Source of the DNA: Proteocatella sp041738345
Lineage (GTDB): Bacteria > Bacillota > Clostridia > Peptostreptococcales > Filifactoraceae
Length of the DNA stretch: 38,804 nucleotides
Assembly (NCBI GenBank): GCA_041738345.1
Contig: JBGSPX010000032.1
Coordinates: 1-38,804, forward strand
Reading direction: 5' to 3'
The notes beneath the pieces were generated by a model. It was not told the origin of the DNA. It saw only the letters and a list, made by a program, of their open reading frames with translations, and did not search any database. Both the position numbers and the translations under genes were made by a program. Below are positions 1 to 8,840 of the stretch, piece after piece (the stretch's first letter is position 1; every line of letters starts with the position of its first letter).

Positions 1-2
1 AT

Positions 3-83
3 GTAGAAAAAGTATACTATGTGTATCCTGCGTTGTGGGAGAATTTAAGTCCTTGGAGAGTTAACCAAGCTAAAGTAGAATAA
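3..83 (+). CDS. 3' end of an unrecognised gene (partial)
   Basis: An open frame enters from the left edge and ends at a TAA at 81-83, giving the last 26 residues of a protein rich in Tyr, Trp and Pro (it contains YPALWENLSPWRVNQAK). The composition looks protein-like rather than random, but the fragment is too short to assign to a family. It could be the C-terminus of an intact gene that begins outside the window, or a remnant left by the event that removed the start of the next gene. Only the open frame is seen; that it is coding is inferred. Confidence 0.35.
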   Translation, partial: VEKVYYVYPALWENLSPWRVNQAKVE

Positions 84-186
84 GAAATTATTCCAAATAG
101 AACTCAATGAATAGGAAATATTATTTAGTAATGAATAATAAAAGTAAAATTTATATGTTTATAACTTTTTATAAGTTTTATGCAAC
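84..186. other. AT-rich intergenic stretch, possible deletion junction
   Basis: This stretch is AT-rich with stops in every frame. It should contain the promoter, signal peptide and first 50 or more codons of the following DUF2207 gene, but none of these is present. The frame of that gene is closed by TAA at 172-174. No repeat or transposon end is visible at the junction. Confidence 0.4.
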
Positions 187-1899
187 GGAATTATAAGAAG
201 TATTCCGCTTACGACAAATGGTGGTTATAGAGCAAAAGTATCGGATGTGAGCGTAGAAAACCACAAAGCGGAAGTGTATAGTGAGGATGGCTACCAAAAG
301 ATAAAAATAGGAGATGCTGATACATTTGCACCTCAAAATACAAAATATGTAATAAGCTATGTTTATACAATTGGCTATGACTATATGGATAATATGGATG
401 AACTGTATTTCAATATAATTGGGCCGCAGTGGGACTGCAATATTTCGAATGTGAGTTTTAAAGTCAATATGCCAAAAACTTTTGATAAAGATAAGCTAAA
501 CTTCACATATGGTGCGACTGGAAGTACTGAAAATACCAATTTAGAATATAGCGTAAGTGGAAACACTATATCAGGGAAGCTGAACCAAAAACTAGGAAGC
601 TATGAAGCGCTTACGATAGCCATTCCACTAGAAGAAGGTTATTTTAGTGAGGCGAAAAAAGAGGCGAATTTTGCAGATTTCATCAGTAAATTCTATTTAC
701 TTATACTACCTGCAATTCTTGTACTTATGATGCTTTTATGGAGCAAAAAGGGTAAGAGCAGTCATATAATTCCTACAGTAGAATTTTATCCTCCAGAAGG
801 ACTTACCTCTGCGGATGTGGGCTTTATGATTGATAATGAGGTAAATCCTATGGATATAACTTCACTTATTATATACTGGGCGGATAAGGGATATCTTACA
901 ATTGAAGAGCAGGAAGATAAAAAGCTTTTCGGAAGTAAAAAGTATTTTGAGCTTACTAAGGTTAAAACTTTAGAATCTGATGCAAAGCCATATGAAAGCT
1001 TAGTCTTTGAAGCGTTATTTGATGAGTTTGGAGATGGGAATAAGGTTACGACCAAAGCACTTGAAGAAAAATTCTATTCAGTTATGAATACCGCGAAAGA
1101 TATGGTGAATTCTCACTGGCAGGATAATTCTAAACATAAAATTTATCAAAGCTACAATAAGCTATTAGCATTTTTTATGAAATTTGTTGCACTTTTAGTA
1201 GTATGGATGGGCTTTTTACCACTTGCAAATCATATGAAGCTTGGCGAATTTGTAATTGTAGCGATTGTGGCATTTGCACTAGGCGTAGTAGAAGTACTTC
1301 CAATAGGTTTTTTTGCACATACCTTAGCAAATTGGAAAATGCTAAATTCTAAACAAAAGTTTGGAAGGTTTGCTTTGAGCGTATTTGGAGTAGCTATGAC
1401 AAATATGGTGACTTTTTATATAGCATATATTACAGATAATATATATGTTATGGTAATTACTATACTTTGTGCATGGGTTATAATGTTTATGTCTTCTAAA
1501 TGTGATAAGAAAACTCAGCTTGGCGACCATTATTATGGAAAACTATTAGGGTTTAGAGAATTCCTACAGACCGCTGAAAAAGATAGAATCAATATGCTAG
1601 TAGAAGAAAATCCTCAATATTTTTATAGCACACTGCCATTTGCAATGGTGCTTGGAGTTACAGATAAGTGGGCTAAACGGTTTGAAAGCATTACGATGGA
1701 GCCGCCTAACTGGTATTCAAGCACATATCCAGGAAATTTCAATACTATAGTATTTGCACATGCTCTTAATGACAGCATGAGAAATATGAATACCTCTATG
1801 ACAAGTCCACCACCACAAAGCACTTCAAGTGCAGGGGGAAGTATTGGAGGAGGTTTCTCTGGTGGAGGCTCAGGCGGAGGCGGAGGCTCAAGCTGGTAG
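187..1899 (+). pseudogene. DUF2207 membrane protein, 5'-truncated
   Basis: The frame encodes a Firmicute DUF2207-type membrane protein of unknown function. Family-like sequence starts abruptly at about 187 (GIIRSIPL, matching the usual 'HGIYR.IPL' block). It continues with the extracellular beta domain (through about residue 135 counted from GTG 247), a membrane segment near residues 149-165, a cytoplasmic region, further hydrophobic segments near 305-420, and the typical Gly/Ser tail GGGFSGGGSGGGGGSSW. The signal peptide and first beta strands that normally precede this block are absent. In-frame TAA lies at 172-174. The first possible start, GTG 247, has no Shine-Dalgarno sequence and would leave an extracellular domain without an export signal. 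I therefore read it as a 5'-truncated gene, although the remaining 570 codons are intact. That suggests a recent event, or expression from a start I do not see. Confidence 0.65.
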
Positions 1900-1964
1900 T
1901 AAACTAATAAAGCTAAATATAATATATTCTCCAATATCTAAATATGTAATAGGGGGAAATAATA

Positions 1965-2750
1965 ATGAATAAAGAAATTATAGACTTAATTACGGAATAT
2001 GTTAAGAGTTATAAAGCTCTGAAGAATACTGAAACGGATTGGGGAGTTCCTATTATTGGATTTGCTGATGCAAAGGATGAGTTGTTTACTAAATTAAAGG
2101 AGATAATTTCACCAACGCATGCTCTCCCTTCAGACATTGTTCCAAATGCTAAGTCAGTTATAACTTTCTTTTTACCATTTTCCAAGAATATTGTTGAAAG
2201 TAATGTTTATGGCGAGGAAAGTTCAAGGGAATGGGACTATTCATATATTGAAACAAATAACTTAATTTGTGATTTAAATAAATTTTTATATGACAAGATA
2301 ACCGAGAGAGGATATAATGCATCACTGCTTCCTGCGACGTATAATTATGATAATGAAAAATTAATCAGTGATTGGTCTCATAGAAGTGTTGCATATATTT
2401 CTGGGATTGGTAAGTTTGGAATTCATAATATGCTAATTACAAAAAGTGGATGCTGTGGTAGGGTGGGCAGTGTTGTAACTGACATTGTACTTTCGCCAAC
2501 AATCAGAACAGACGAAGAATATTGCCTTTATAAGTATAACGGCACATGTAAAAAATGTATAAATAAATGTGTTAACAATGCCTTTAGGATTCATGATAGC
2601 AAAGTATCTTTTGACCGTAAAAAGTGTAACGAACAAATTTATGATAAGATTGTTCCAGAATATCCAATTGGCTTAGGCGATACATGTGGAAAATGCATGT
2701 GCGGGATACCTTGTTCATTTGAAATTCCAAGAAAATTGAATAGCATATAA
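1965..2750 (+). CDS. QueG-like double 4Fe-4S cluster protein
   Basis: The 261-residue protein resembles the catalytic and ferredoxin part of epoxyqueuosine reductase QueG and related corrinoid-type reductases. The C-terminal third carries two cysteine clusters typical of a 2x[4Fe-4S] domain: CLYKYNGTCKKCINKCV and, further on, CGKCMCGIPC. The N-terminal part (about 1-180) has the family core, including the segment around SVAYISGIGKFGIHNMLIT. It is shorter than true QueG (about 350-380 residues) and lacks the C-terminal HEAT-like region, so the tRNA-modifying reaction cannot be assumed. Many clostridial paralogues of this size are annotated only as Fe-S proteins. The start is ATG with AGGGGG eight bases upstream. 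It is monocistronic and ends in a hairpin shared with glutaminase. Confidence 0.8.
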   Translation: MNKEIIDLITEYVKSYKALKNTETDWGVPIIGFADAKDELFTKLKEIISPTHALPSDIVPNAKSVITFFLPFSKNIVESNVYGEESSREWDYSYIETNNLICDLNKFLYDKITERGYNASLLPATYNYDNEKLISDWSHRSVAYISGIGKFGIHNMLITKSGCCGRVGSVVTDIVLSPTIRTDEEYCLYKYNGTCKKCINKCVNNAFRIHDSKVSFDRKKCNEQIYDKIVPEYPIGLGDTCGKCMCGIPCSFEIPRKLNSI

Positions 2751-2780
2751 TTAAAGGAACCCATAAAAAGGTTCCTTTAA
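2751..2780. terminator. Bidirectional terminator hairpin between convergent genes
   Basis: TTAAAGGAACC (2751-2761) and GGTTCCTTTAA (2770-2780) form a perfect 11-bp stem with an 8-nt loop, placed just after the stop of the Fe-S protein gene and before the stop of glutaminase on the other strand. The U tracts are short on both sides. Confidence 0.7.
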
Positions 2781-2791
2781 TTATACTAAAT

Positions 2792-3712
2792 TTAAAATAT
2801 ACTTAAATAAAGATTTTGACTCAATTTTTCAAGCAGTTTTATTCCCGCAATGCTATTGCCTTTAGAATCAAGTGAAGGGCCATAAATACCTATTCCCATT
2901 ATAGTTGGAGCAACAGAAAGTATGCCACCACCCACACCACTTTTGGCAGGAATTCCTACTCTTATAGCAAAATCTCCGGCACCATCATACATTCCGCATA
3001 TCATCAGAATGGCATTTACAAATTTAGTGTATTTAGCAGATACGAGGATTTCTCCATCTATTTTAGAGCGACCGTGATTTGCAAGGACATAAGCGATATT
3101 TGCAAGGTCTTTACAGGTGATTTCCATAGAACAGGCCTTGAAATAAACTTCTAAAATATCATCTACATTTTCGTCTATAAGTCCATTGCTTTTTAGAAGA
3201 TAGGCAAGGGCACGATTTCTATCGCCAGTCTTTCTTTCAGATTCATAAACGGATTGATTTATTTTTATAGTATCATTTCCAGATAGTTTTTTAGTAAGTG
3301 CGAGCAGTCTATCAAATTTCTCATCCTTATTTTCACCTTTAATCATAGAACACATCGCTATCGCACCTATATTTACCATAGGATTGATATGTTCCTTAAG
3401 TTCTTGACCTTGTGCAAAATCCATAATAGCATTGAAGGGTTTTCCCGTAGATTCAACACCTATAAGGTTTCGAACATACTCTTCGCCATTATCAATAAGC
3501 GCAAGTAGTAGAATCAATGGTTTGCATACACTTTGAATAGTGAATAGTCTATCAAAACAACCAGCAAAAAATTCTTTTCCATCATTTCTAACTATGTATA
3601 TGCCTAAATCATTTTTGTCATAATTCAAAAGCTCAGGTATGTAACTAGCTAAATTACCATTTTCAGTATACGGCTTACATTCATCAATTAAATCTTCAAG
3701 CATTTCTCTCAT
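2792..3712 (-). CDS. glsA: Glutaminase
   Basis: The protein is a 306-residue cytosolic glutaminase of the serine-dependent, beta-lactamase-fold family; it hydrolyses L-glutamine to L-glutamate and ammonia. The nucleophile motif SxxK is seen as S61-V-C-K64 within FTIQSVCKPLILLLAL. Other family blocks follow in order: NPMVNIGAIA, ERKTGDRNRALAYLLKS, YFKACSMEITCKDLANIAYVLANHG-type helix, and the Gly-rich KSGVGGGILSVAP near the C-terminus. The length is standard for the family. The start is ATG with GAGG six bases upstream on the minus strand; a possible -10 (TATAAT) lies at 3739-3744. It is a single gene, convergent with the Fe-S protein gene and divergent from the two-component system. Confidence 0.92.
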   Translation of the reverse strand: MREMLEDLIDECKPYTENGNLASYIPELLNYDKNDLGIYIVRNDGKEFFAGCFDRLFTIQSVCKPLILLLALIDNGEEYVRNLIGVESTGKPFNAIMDFAQGQELKEHINPMVNIGAIAMCSMIKGENKDEKFDRLLALTKKLSGNDTIKINQSVYESERKTGDRNRALAYLLKSNGLIDENVDDILEVYFKACSMEITCKDLANIAYVLANHGRSKIDGEILVSAKYTKFVNAILMICGMYDGAGDFAIRVGIPAKSGVGGGILSVAPTIMGIGIYGPSLDSKGNSIAGIKLLEKLSQNLYLSIF

Positions 3713-3849
3713 CAGTTACCTCGAATTTCTAAGTTTATATTATACAAAATTTACATTATCAATTATAATCATTATAGCATTTAAAAATATAAGAGTTCAA
3801 TATAGATAGGAAATGAACGAAAATTCTGAAATAAAAATGTTTATGAAAT

Positions 3850-3875
3850 TTAAGTTTTCTTAAGAAAATTTTAAG
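3850..3875. promoter_or_regulatory. Triple TTAAG repeat, candidate response-regulator operator
   Basis: TTAAG occurs at 3850-3854, 3860-3864 and 3871-3875, spaced 10 and 11 bp, i.e. on one face of the helix. The middle copy lies in a perfect 14-bp palindrome, TTTTCTTAAGAAAA (3855-3868). OmpR-family regulators typically bind direct repeats at this spacing. The array lies about 35 bp upstream of a TATAAT (3909-3914) that precedes the regulator gene. Confidence 0.5.
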
Positions 3876-3908
3876 AAATACATCAATTAGTATGTAAGAA
3901 AATAAGCA

Positions 3909-3914
3909 TATAAT
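3909..3914 (+). promoter_or_regulatory. -10 element for the two-component operon
   Basis: A perfect TATAAT lies 22 bp before the regulator start codon. No good -35 is found 16-18 bp upstream, as expected if a bound activator such as the regulator itself is needed. Confidence 0.45.
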
Positions 3915-3935
3915 AGATTTTGAAAGGAGGAAGTT

Positions 3936-4673
3936 ATGTCATTTAATATCGATGAATCGGCAAAGTCTATAATCTTAGTAGTAGATGATGATAAAGAAAT
4001 TGCAAATTCGGTGGCAAAAATACTAGAAAAAGAGGGCTATATCTGCAAGATAGCTAATGATGGGCTTATGGCACTTGAAATAGTGATGGAAGAGCATATA
4101 GACCTTATATTATTGGATATAATGATGCCGAAATTGGATGGACTTTCCGCAACTATGAAGATAAGGGAAAAAAAGAACATTCCCATAATAATACTTTCTG
4201 CAAAAACCGAAGATAGTGATAAAATTTTAGGACTTAGCATGGGAGCCGATGATTATATATCTAAACCATATAATTCTATGGAACTGGTAGCAAGGGTAAA
4301 GGCACAGCTGAGAAGGTATCTTTATTTGGGAAGTATAAACACAAGCATAGCAGATAAAAATGATAATATGATAGTTATTGGAGGTTTGGAGCTAGATAAA
4401 AATTCAAAGCTAGTGATTGTAGATGGAAAAGAAGAGAGACTTACTGCTACAGAGTATAAAATACTCAAGCTTTTAATGGAAAACCCCGGCAGAGTATTTT
4501 CTGCGGAGGAAATTTATGAACGAGTGTGGAAGGAGGAAGCATATGCTGTTGAGAATACTGTTATGGTCCACATTAGAAGAATACGTGAAAAAATAGAAAT
4601 TAATTCGAAAGAACCAAAATACTTAAAGGTGGTGTGGGGAATTGGGTACAAAATTGAAAATAAATTTGTATAG
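3936..4673 (+). CDS. OmpR-family response regulator
   Basis: The 245-residue regulator has a receiver domain (about 12-125) and an OmpR/PhoB winged-helix DNA-binding domain (about 145-242). The receiver shows the acidic pocket (VVDDD), the phospho-acceptor Asp61 in LLDIMMP, Thr/Ser in ILSAK and Lys110 in ISKPYN. The C-terminal domain shows TATEYKILKLLMENPGRVFS and the recognition and wing region VENTVMVHIRRIREKIE. The start is ATG with AAAGGAGG eight bases upstream. The kinase start lies inside the last 32 bases of this gene, so the pair is an operon with probable translational coupling. The stimulus and targets are not shown by the sequence; autoregulation through the TTAAG repeats upstream is inferred. 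Confidence 0.93.
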   Translation: MSFNIDESAKSIILVVDDDKEIANSVAKILEKEGYICKIANDGLMALEIVMEEHIDLILLDIMMPKLDGLSATMKIREKKNIPIIILSAKTEDSDKILGLSMGADDYISKPYNSMELVARVKAQLRRYLYLGSINTSIADKNDNMIVIGGLELDKNSKLVIVDGKEERLTATEYKILKLLMENPGRVFSAEEIYERVWKEEAYAVENTVMVHIRRIREKIEINSKEPKYLKVVWGIGYKIENKFV

Positions 4674-6639
4674 TACATGGTTTAAACTAATAGCAGTAGC
4701 ACTTATAATAGTGTGTATGACTGCAATAACAATAAATATAGCCAATCCTAAGACGGTGGATAATCTACAAATATTTGTAGAAGGCGAGGAATATTACAGA
4801 AACTTGGCAAGAAGTGAAAATTATGAAGTCGAGGATAGAGTATTAAACGTATATTTTGAAGATGAAGGTGGACGTACTTTAACAGAATATGAAAAACAAA
4901 AATCTGTAGGAGAACTAAACGAGTATTTGGGAAAAGGTTATAGATATCTTGTAATAAAAGATGGAAAGATATTGAGAACGGATGAAAAAGAACCTAAAAT
5001 AAATGATGTTTCTATAATAGATAAATGGGATAAAGACGGTTATCTTAGTTATAATAGCAGAAGCTATGAAATAGGAAACGAAGAAGATGATAATTACCAA
5101 TATGAAGAAATTGAAGTATATACTTTTATGCCTCAGGCAGTTTTTGAAAAATTAAAACTTGAGAACCAAGGGAATCTTGATGAAGGAAGGTTTGCATTTT
5201 ACAGTTTTATATTTGGTTCAATAGTAATTCTTCTAGGTGCAATTTGGATAATGATATTTGCAGGGCAGAGTAAGAAAGGCGACGAAGTAAAGCTGAGCTG
5301 GTTTGATCATATATACGTAGATTTACTTCTTATTATTACAATAGGATTTGAGTTACTTGCAGGAGCAGGCTTTGTTGCAGTGCATGAAGCGCTAAGAAGA
5401 GGCTATGGAAATAAGGAAGTAGTAATTACCGCTCTTTGTTTAGATGCAATTATATTTGTAATATATAATCTGTACTTTGTGTCTAATATTGCAAAACGAA
5501 TTAAACGTAGAGAATTTTTTAAGTACACTGTAATATATAAGTTGTGTACAGGGTTTGTAAGGATTTTAAAAAAAATGGCATCACCTTTCAAAAAAAAAAT
5601 TGTCGAATTTAAAGAAAATATAAATGTTCTTTTAGGCGAAAAATTAACTAAACGCATGGTGGTTTGGACGATTTTAGTACTGTTTTCTATAATAATAAAT
5701 ATATTCCTTTCCGCTGGATTTGGACCATTTTGGGCTATAGTATCATTTCCTGTGCTTATATATTTTCTGCTTAAGCCGGTATTTAAAGAAGTTAATGAGT
5801 TTAGAGTTATGGCATCCGGTGTAAAGTCTATAAGAGAGGGTGATTTATCACACAAAATACCTTTTGCATCATGCAGAGAATTAAGTGTAGTGATAGATGA
5901 TATAAATAATATAGCAGATGGATTTGAATGTGCGGTACAAAAAGCAGTTAAGGCAGAGAAGATGAGAACAGAACTTATAACTAATGTGTCACATGATTTA
6001 AAAACGCCACTTACTTCAATAATAGGCTATGTGGATTTGCTTGAAGGTGTAGAACAGCTTCCAACAGAAGCAAAGGATTATGTAGCAGTTATAAAAACTA
6101 AGGCAGAAAGACTAAAGCATATAATTTCAGATTTGTTTGACCTTTCAAAAAGCAGTAGTGGAAATGTGGAGCTTGAAATGGAAAACTTAGATTTAAAGAA
6201 ACTTCTAGAGCAGACGCTTGCGGATATGGAAGACAGTATAAATGCGAGTCAAAGGACAATAAAATCAGATTTTCCATATAATCCTGTAATGATACATGCA
6301 GATGGTAAAAAAATGTATAGAGTACTTCAAAATATTATAGATAATTCACTAAAATACTCTATGGATAGTACAAGGATATTTATTGTGCTAAAGCAAGTAA
6401 ATCAAAAAGCTATAGTTGAAATCAAAAATATAGCGGCATATGAAATGGACTTTGAGGCGGACGAGATATTAGAGCGCTTTACAAGAGGCGATAAGAATAG
6501 AGCAACAGAAGGAAGTGGACTTGGACTTTCTATAGCAAGAAGCTTTACCGAAGCTTGTGGTGGAAGACTAGATATAGTTGTAGATGGCGACCAATTCAAA
6601 GTTATAATAGAATTTGACACTATAAGAACACTTAATTAA
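4642..6639 (+). CDS. Membrane sensor histidine kinase
   Basis: The protein is about 665 residues and partners the preceding regulator. In order it has TM1 (about 12-32), an extracytoplasmic region rich in acidic residues (about 35-185), further membrane segments near 188-206, 226-250, 260-282 and 340-378, a HAMP-like linker (about 383-435), HisKA with the phospho-acceptor H451 in NVSHDLKTPLTSIIGY, and HATPase_c with N box NIIDNSLKYS, an F box around ERFTRGD and G box EGSGLGLSIARSF. Multiple membrane segments between sensor and HAMP are unusual for simple OmpR partners but are seen in clostridial kinases. The start is TTG at 4642, inside the regulator gene; TTG 4654 is an alternative. Ligand unknown. 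Confidence 0.9.
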   Translation: MGTKLKINLYSTWFKLIAVALIIVCMTAITINIANPKTVDNLQIFVEGEEYYRNLARSENYEVEDRVLNVYFEDEGGRTLTEYEKQKSVGELNEYLGKGYRYLVIKDGKILRTDEKEPKINDVSIIDKWDKDGYLSYNSRSYEIGNEEDDNYQYEEIEVYTFMPQAVFEKLKLENQGNLDEGRFAFYSFIFGSIVILLGAIWIMIFAGQSKKGDEVKLSWFDHIYVDLLLIITIGFELLAGAGFVAVHEALRRGYGNKEVVITALCLDAIIFVIYNLYFVSNIAKRIKRREFFKYTVIYKLCTGFVRILKKMASPFKKKIVEFKENINVLLGEKLTKRMVVWTILVLFSIIINIFLSAGFGPFWAIVSFPVLIYFLLKPVFKEVNEFRVMASGVKSIREGDLSHKIPFASCRELSVVIDDINNIADGFECAVQKAVKAEKMRTELITNVSHDLKTPLTSIIGYVDLLEGVEQLPTEAKDYVAVIKTKAERLKHIISDLFDLSKSSSGNVELEMENLDLKKLLEQTLADMEDSINASQRTIKSDFPYNPVMIHADGKKMYRVLQNIIDNSLKYSMDSTRIFIVLKQVNQKAIVEIKNIAAYEMDFEADEILERFTRGDKNRATEGSGLGLSIARSFTEACGGRLDIVVDGDQFKVIIEFDTIRTLN

Positions 6640-6651
6640 TAATAGTTGTTA

Positions 6652-6697
6652 AAAATCCTTTGGCATGGGTATAAATACTCATACTGGAGGATTTTTT
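6652..6697 (+). terminator. Hairpin after the kinase gene, overlapping the next ribosome-binding site
   Basis: AAATCCTTTGGCATGGGTA pairs, with G-U pairs and few mismatches, with TACTCATACTGGAGGATTT, followed by a run of T (6692-6698). This is terminator-like. The right arm contains the GGAGG Shine-Dalgarno of the following ATG at 6699, so the same helix could both end the kinase transcript and mask that ribosome-binding site. Confidence 0.65.
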
Positions 6698-6698
6698 T

Positions 6699-7376
6699 AT
6701 GGAGAAAACGATAAACTCAAATTTCAACATTGTCGGAAGTCTAGATACTGATTTTTTAAAGATAATAGGAATAATATCTATGACTTTAGATCATTTTGGA
6801 AAAGTATTTTTTCCCGATAATGAAAGCTTTCAGATACTAGGGAGGCTAGCGTTTCCTCTGTTTGCATATTGTATAATGATGGGGTGTATCTATACAAAAA
6901 ACTTTAGAAAATATTTTTTAAGACTTATAATACCCGCTTTTTTATATCAAATAGGCTATTTTATTGGAGGGTATTTTGCACCAGATATCGTGTATGATGT
7001 ATGGCTATTAAATATATTTTTTACCTTAGCCTTAGGGGCGTTAGCAATAAGATGTATAGAGCAAAAAAAATGGGTTATATTTAGCGGTATAATTATTATA
7101 GGACTTGTTTTTAAAGTAGATTATGGACTTTATGGAATAATGCTGATACCATTATTTTATTTATTGAGAGAGCATAAAATGTTATTTATTTTAATTATAG
7201 GGATATATCTGCTACTTCCTTTTGGGATTCAAAAGTTTGCAGTTTTTGCTATGATACCTGTACTTATAAAAACTAATTTTAATTTTAAAATAAATAAATA
7301 TTTCTTTTATATATATTACCCCGCACATTTTTTGATTATATTCATAATAAAAATGCTTATGGATACGAACTTTTAA
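6699..7376 (+). CDS. TraX-family integral membrane protein
   Basis: The 225-residue protein matches the TraX family (acyltransferase-like membrane proteins named after the F-plasmid pilin acetylase). The hallmark N-terminal block is visible: LKIIGIISMTLDHFGKVFF, then ILGRLAFPLFAYCIMMG and a KYFLRLIIPAFLYQIGY helix. About six or seven hydrophobic segments cover the rest and the C-terminus ends with YYPAHFLIIFIIK, as is usual. Firmicute chromosomal TraX proteins are not linked to conjugation; the substrate is unknown. The GGAGG ribosome-binding site sits in the right arm of the hairpin upstream. Confidence 0.85.
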   Translation: MEKTINSNFNIVGSLDTDFLKIIGIISMTLDHFGKVFFPDNESFQILGRLAFPLFAYCIMMGCIYTKNFRKYFLRLIIPAFLYQIGYFIGGYFAPDIVYDVWLLNIFFTLALGALAIRCIEQKKWVIFSGIIIIGLVFKVDYGLYGIMLIPLFYLLREHKMLFILIIGIYLLLPFGIQKFAVFAMIPVLIKTNFNFKINKYFFYIYYPAHFLIIFIIKMLMDTNF

Positions 7377-7397
7377 AATACCTAGAAGGAGGAAGCA

Positions 7398-8303
7398 ATG
7401 AACAACACGGTGAACAGAAAAATAAAGATTGGAATAAGTGCATGTGCTTATGGTGCTAAGACGAGGTACAATCGCAAAGGTTGGGATATGGTATCAGAAT
7501 TTGGAAGAGATATGGCGAATTTCATATGGTGTCCAGTTTGTCCCGAAGTGATTACAGGGATGGGCACTCCGAGAAGTCAAATAAGAATCCAAGGAAACAG
7601 TGGAAGGGATGTACTTTTAGGAAAAGCTAAGATTATGGCAAGAAGTGGAGATGATGTTACGCAGGATATACTTAGAGCATGTAAAATAAGTATGGATATA
7701 TTGAAGCAGAGCAAAGTGGATGCATACATCTATATGGATGGAAGTCCAACCTGTGGTATAGAGCGCACTACTTTAAAAAACAATAGAGTAGGAAAACCAC
7801 CAGGAGTATTTGGGGCAATGCTTTTAGATGAGGATATATTTTTGATTCCGGCACTTTCTTTGGCAAGTCCAGTTAGAAGATGGGATTACAAAAGAAGATT
7901 GTATGCATATGTGTGGGTAAAATCGCAGGAGATAAACACAAAGCATGAACTTTATGAGTTTTGGCACAATATAAAATTCATATGTCAGGAATTAGATGAA
8001 AGTAAAGCTCGGGAGATAGGTCATGAAATTGCAAATTCTGAATTTAGCAAAGAAAAGACCGCTGAAATCAAGCAGTTTGTATTACAGCTTTTAAAAAAAC
8101 CATCTACACTAGAAAAAATAAAAAATAGATTGTGGAAGCATTATGTGTATATGAGCAAGAAAAAAGGTATAAATATATCTGAAGTGATGAAACCACAAGA
8201 TAATAGAAATATGCACCATATAGCAATGGAGCTAGAAGCGCTTGAAAAAGCGGCGTTTAATAATGATGTGCTTTTAGGCTTAATGCCAGCACGAACTAAC
8301 TAA
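7398..8303 (+). CDS. DUF523 protein with DUF1722-like C-terminal region
   Basis: The 301-residue cytosolic protein has an N-terminal DUF523 domain (about 8-155), shown by GISACAYGAKTRYN, CPVCPEVITGMGTPR and DGSPTCGIERT. These conserved Cys-containing motifs suggest metal or thiol chemistry. The C-terminal half (about 170-300) is helical and basic and resembles the DUF1722 (YbgA-like) extension often fused to DUF523. No biochemical function is established for the family. The start is ATG with GGAGGAAGC before it. It sits between the TraX and UBA/DUF4342 genes with gaps of 21 and 14 bases on the same strand, so probably cotranscribed. Confidence 0.8.
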   Translation: MNNTVNRKIKIGISACAYGAKTRYNRKGWDMVSEFGRDMANFIWCPVCPEVITGMGTPRSQIRIQGNSGRDVLLGKAKIMARSGDDVTQDILRACKISMDILKQSKVDAYIYMDGSPTCGIERTTLKNNRVGKPPGVFGAMLLDEDIFLIPALSLASPVRRWDYKRRLYAYVWVKSQEINTKHELYEFWHNIKFICQELDESKAREIGHEIANSEFSKEKTAEIKQFVLQLLKKPSTLEKIKNRLWKHYVYMSKKKGINISEVMKPQDNRNMHHIAMELEALEKAAFNNDVLLGLMPARTN

Positions 8304-8317
8304 TAGGAGGAAAAATT

Positions 8318-8815
8318 ATGCTTACATTAGAAAAAATTGATAAGATTGTAGAAAGAACAGGATGTACCTTTGAGGAAGCTAGAGATGCGCTTAAATTTAC
8401 AGAGGGAGATATAATAGAGGCGATAATATATATAGAATCCAATGGGAAATCAAAATTTCATAAAGCGGATAAGCCAAATGTAGGTGCAGATATAATAGAA
8501 AAGCTTAAGGCTTGTATACACAGGGGCAATGTTAGCCGAATTGTAATTGAGCATGAGGGCGAGGTTATTTTAAATATGCCGGTTACAGTAGGAGCTATAG
8601 GTGTTGTGCTAGCGCCAGTTATAGGAGTAATTGGGCTTGGCGCTACGATATTAAACAAAATAAGTGTAAAAGTTATAGATACAGAAGGAAAAGAAACTCA
8701 TGTATTTAAAAAAGGGTTTGAAGAAAGAGATGAAAATATAGATTCGCCGTTTGCAGAAGATGAGTTTGAAGAGTCATGTGAATGGAGTGAAGATAAGGGG
8801 CATTCTTGCAAATAA
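8318..8815 (+). CDS. UBA/TS-N and DUF4342 domain protein
   Basis: The 165-residue protein has an N-terminal UBA/TS-N-like three-helix module (about 1-40, VERTGCTFEEARDALKFTEG) as in EF-Ts and the nascent-chain complex. It is followed by a DUF4342 domain (about 58-130) with a short hydrophobic Gly/Ala/Val-rich hairpin (PVTVGAIGVVLAPVIGVIGL) that may touch the membrane, and an acidic tail. The role is unknown; the UBA-like module suggests protein binding. The start is ATG with TAGGAGG nine bases upstream. The stop lies about 15 bases before the -10 of the mgtE leader promoter. Confidence 0.8.
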   Translation: MLTLEKIDKIVERTGCTFEEARDALKFTEGDIIEAIIYIESNGKSKFHKADKPNVGADIIEKLKACIHRGNVSRIVIEHEGEVILNMPVTVGAIGVVLAPVIGVIGLGATILNKISVKVIDTEGKETHVFKKGFEERDENIDSPFAEDEFEESCEWSEDKGHSCK

Positions 8816-8834
8816 TTTAAATTTAAGGTATAAT
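8806..8834 (+). promoter_or_regulatory. Promoter of the mgtE leader
   Basis: TTGCAA (8806-8811) and TATAAT (8829-8834) are separated by exactly 17 bp. The -35 overlaps the end of the DUF4342 gene. Transcription from about 8841 would give a leader of roughly 180 nt before mgtE. Confidence 0.65.
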
Positions 8835-8840
8835 AAATTG

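Noticed and set aside
1623..1934. Antisense frame over the DUF2207 tail (proline-rich)
   Set aside because: It is the reverse-strand reading of the Gly/Ser-rich tail, with no ribosome-binding site; similar Pro-rich frames lie opposite the Gly-rich linkers of the surface proteins.
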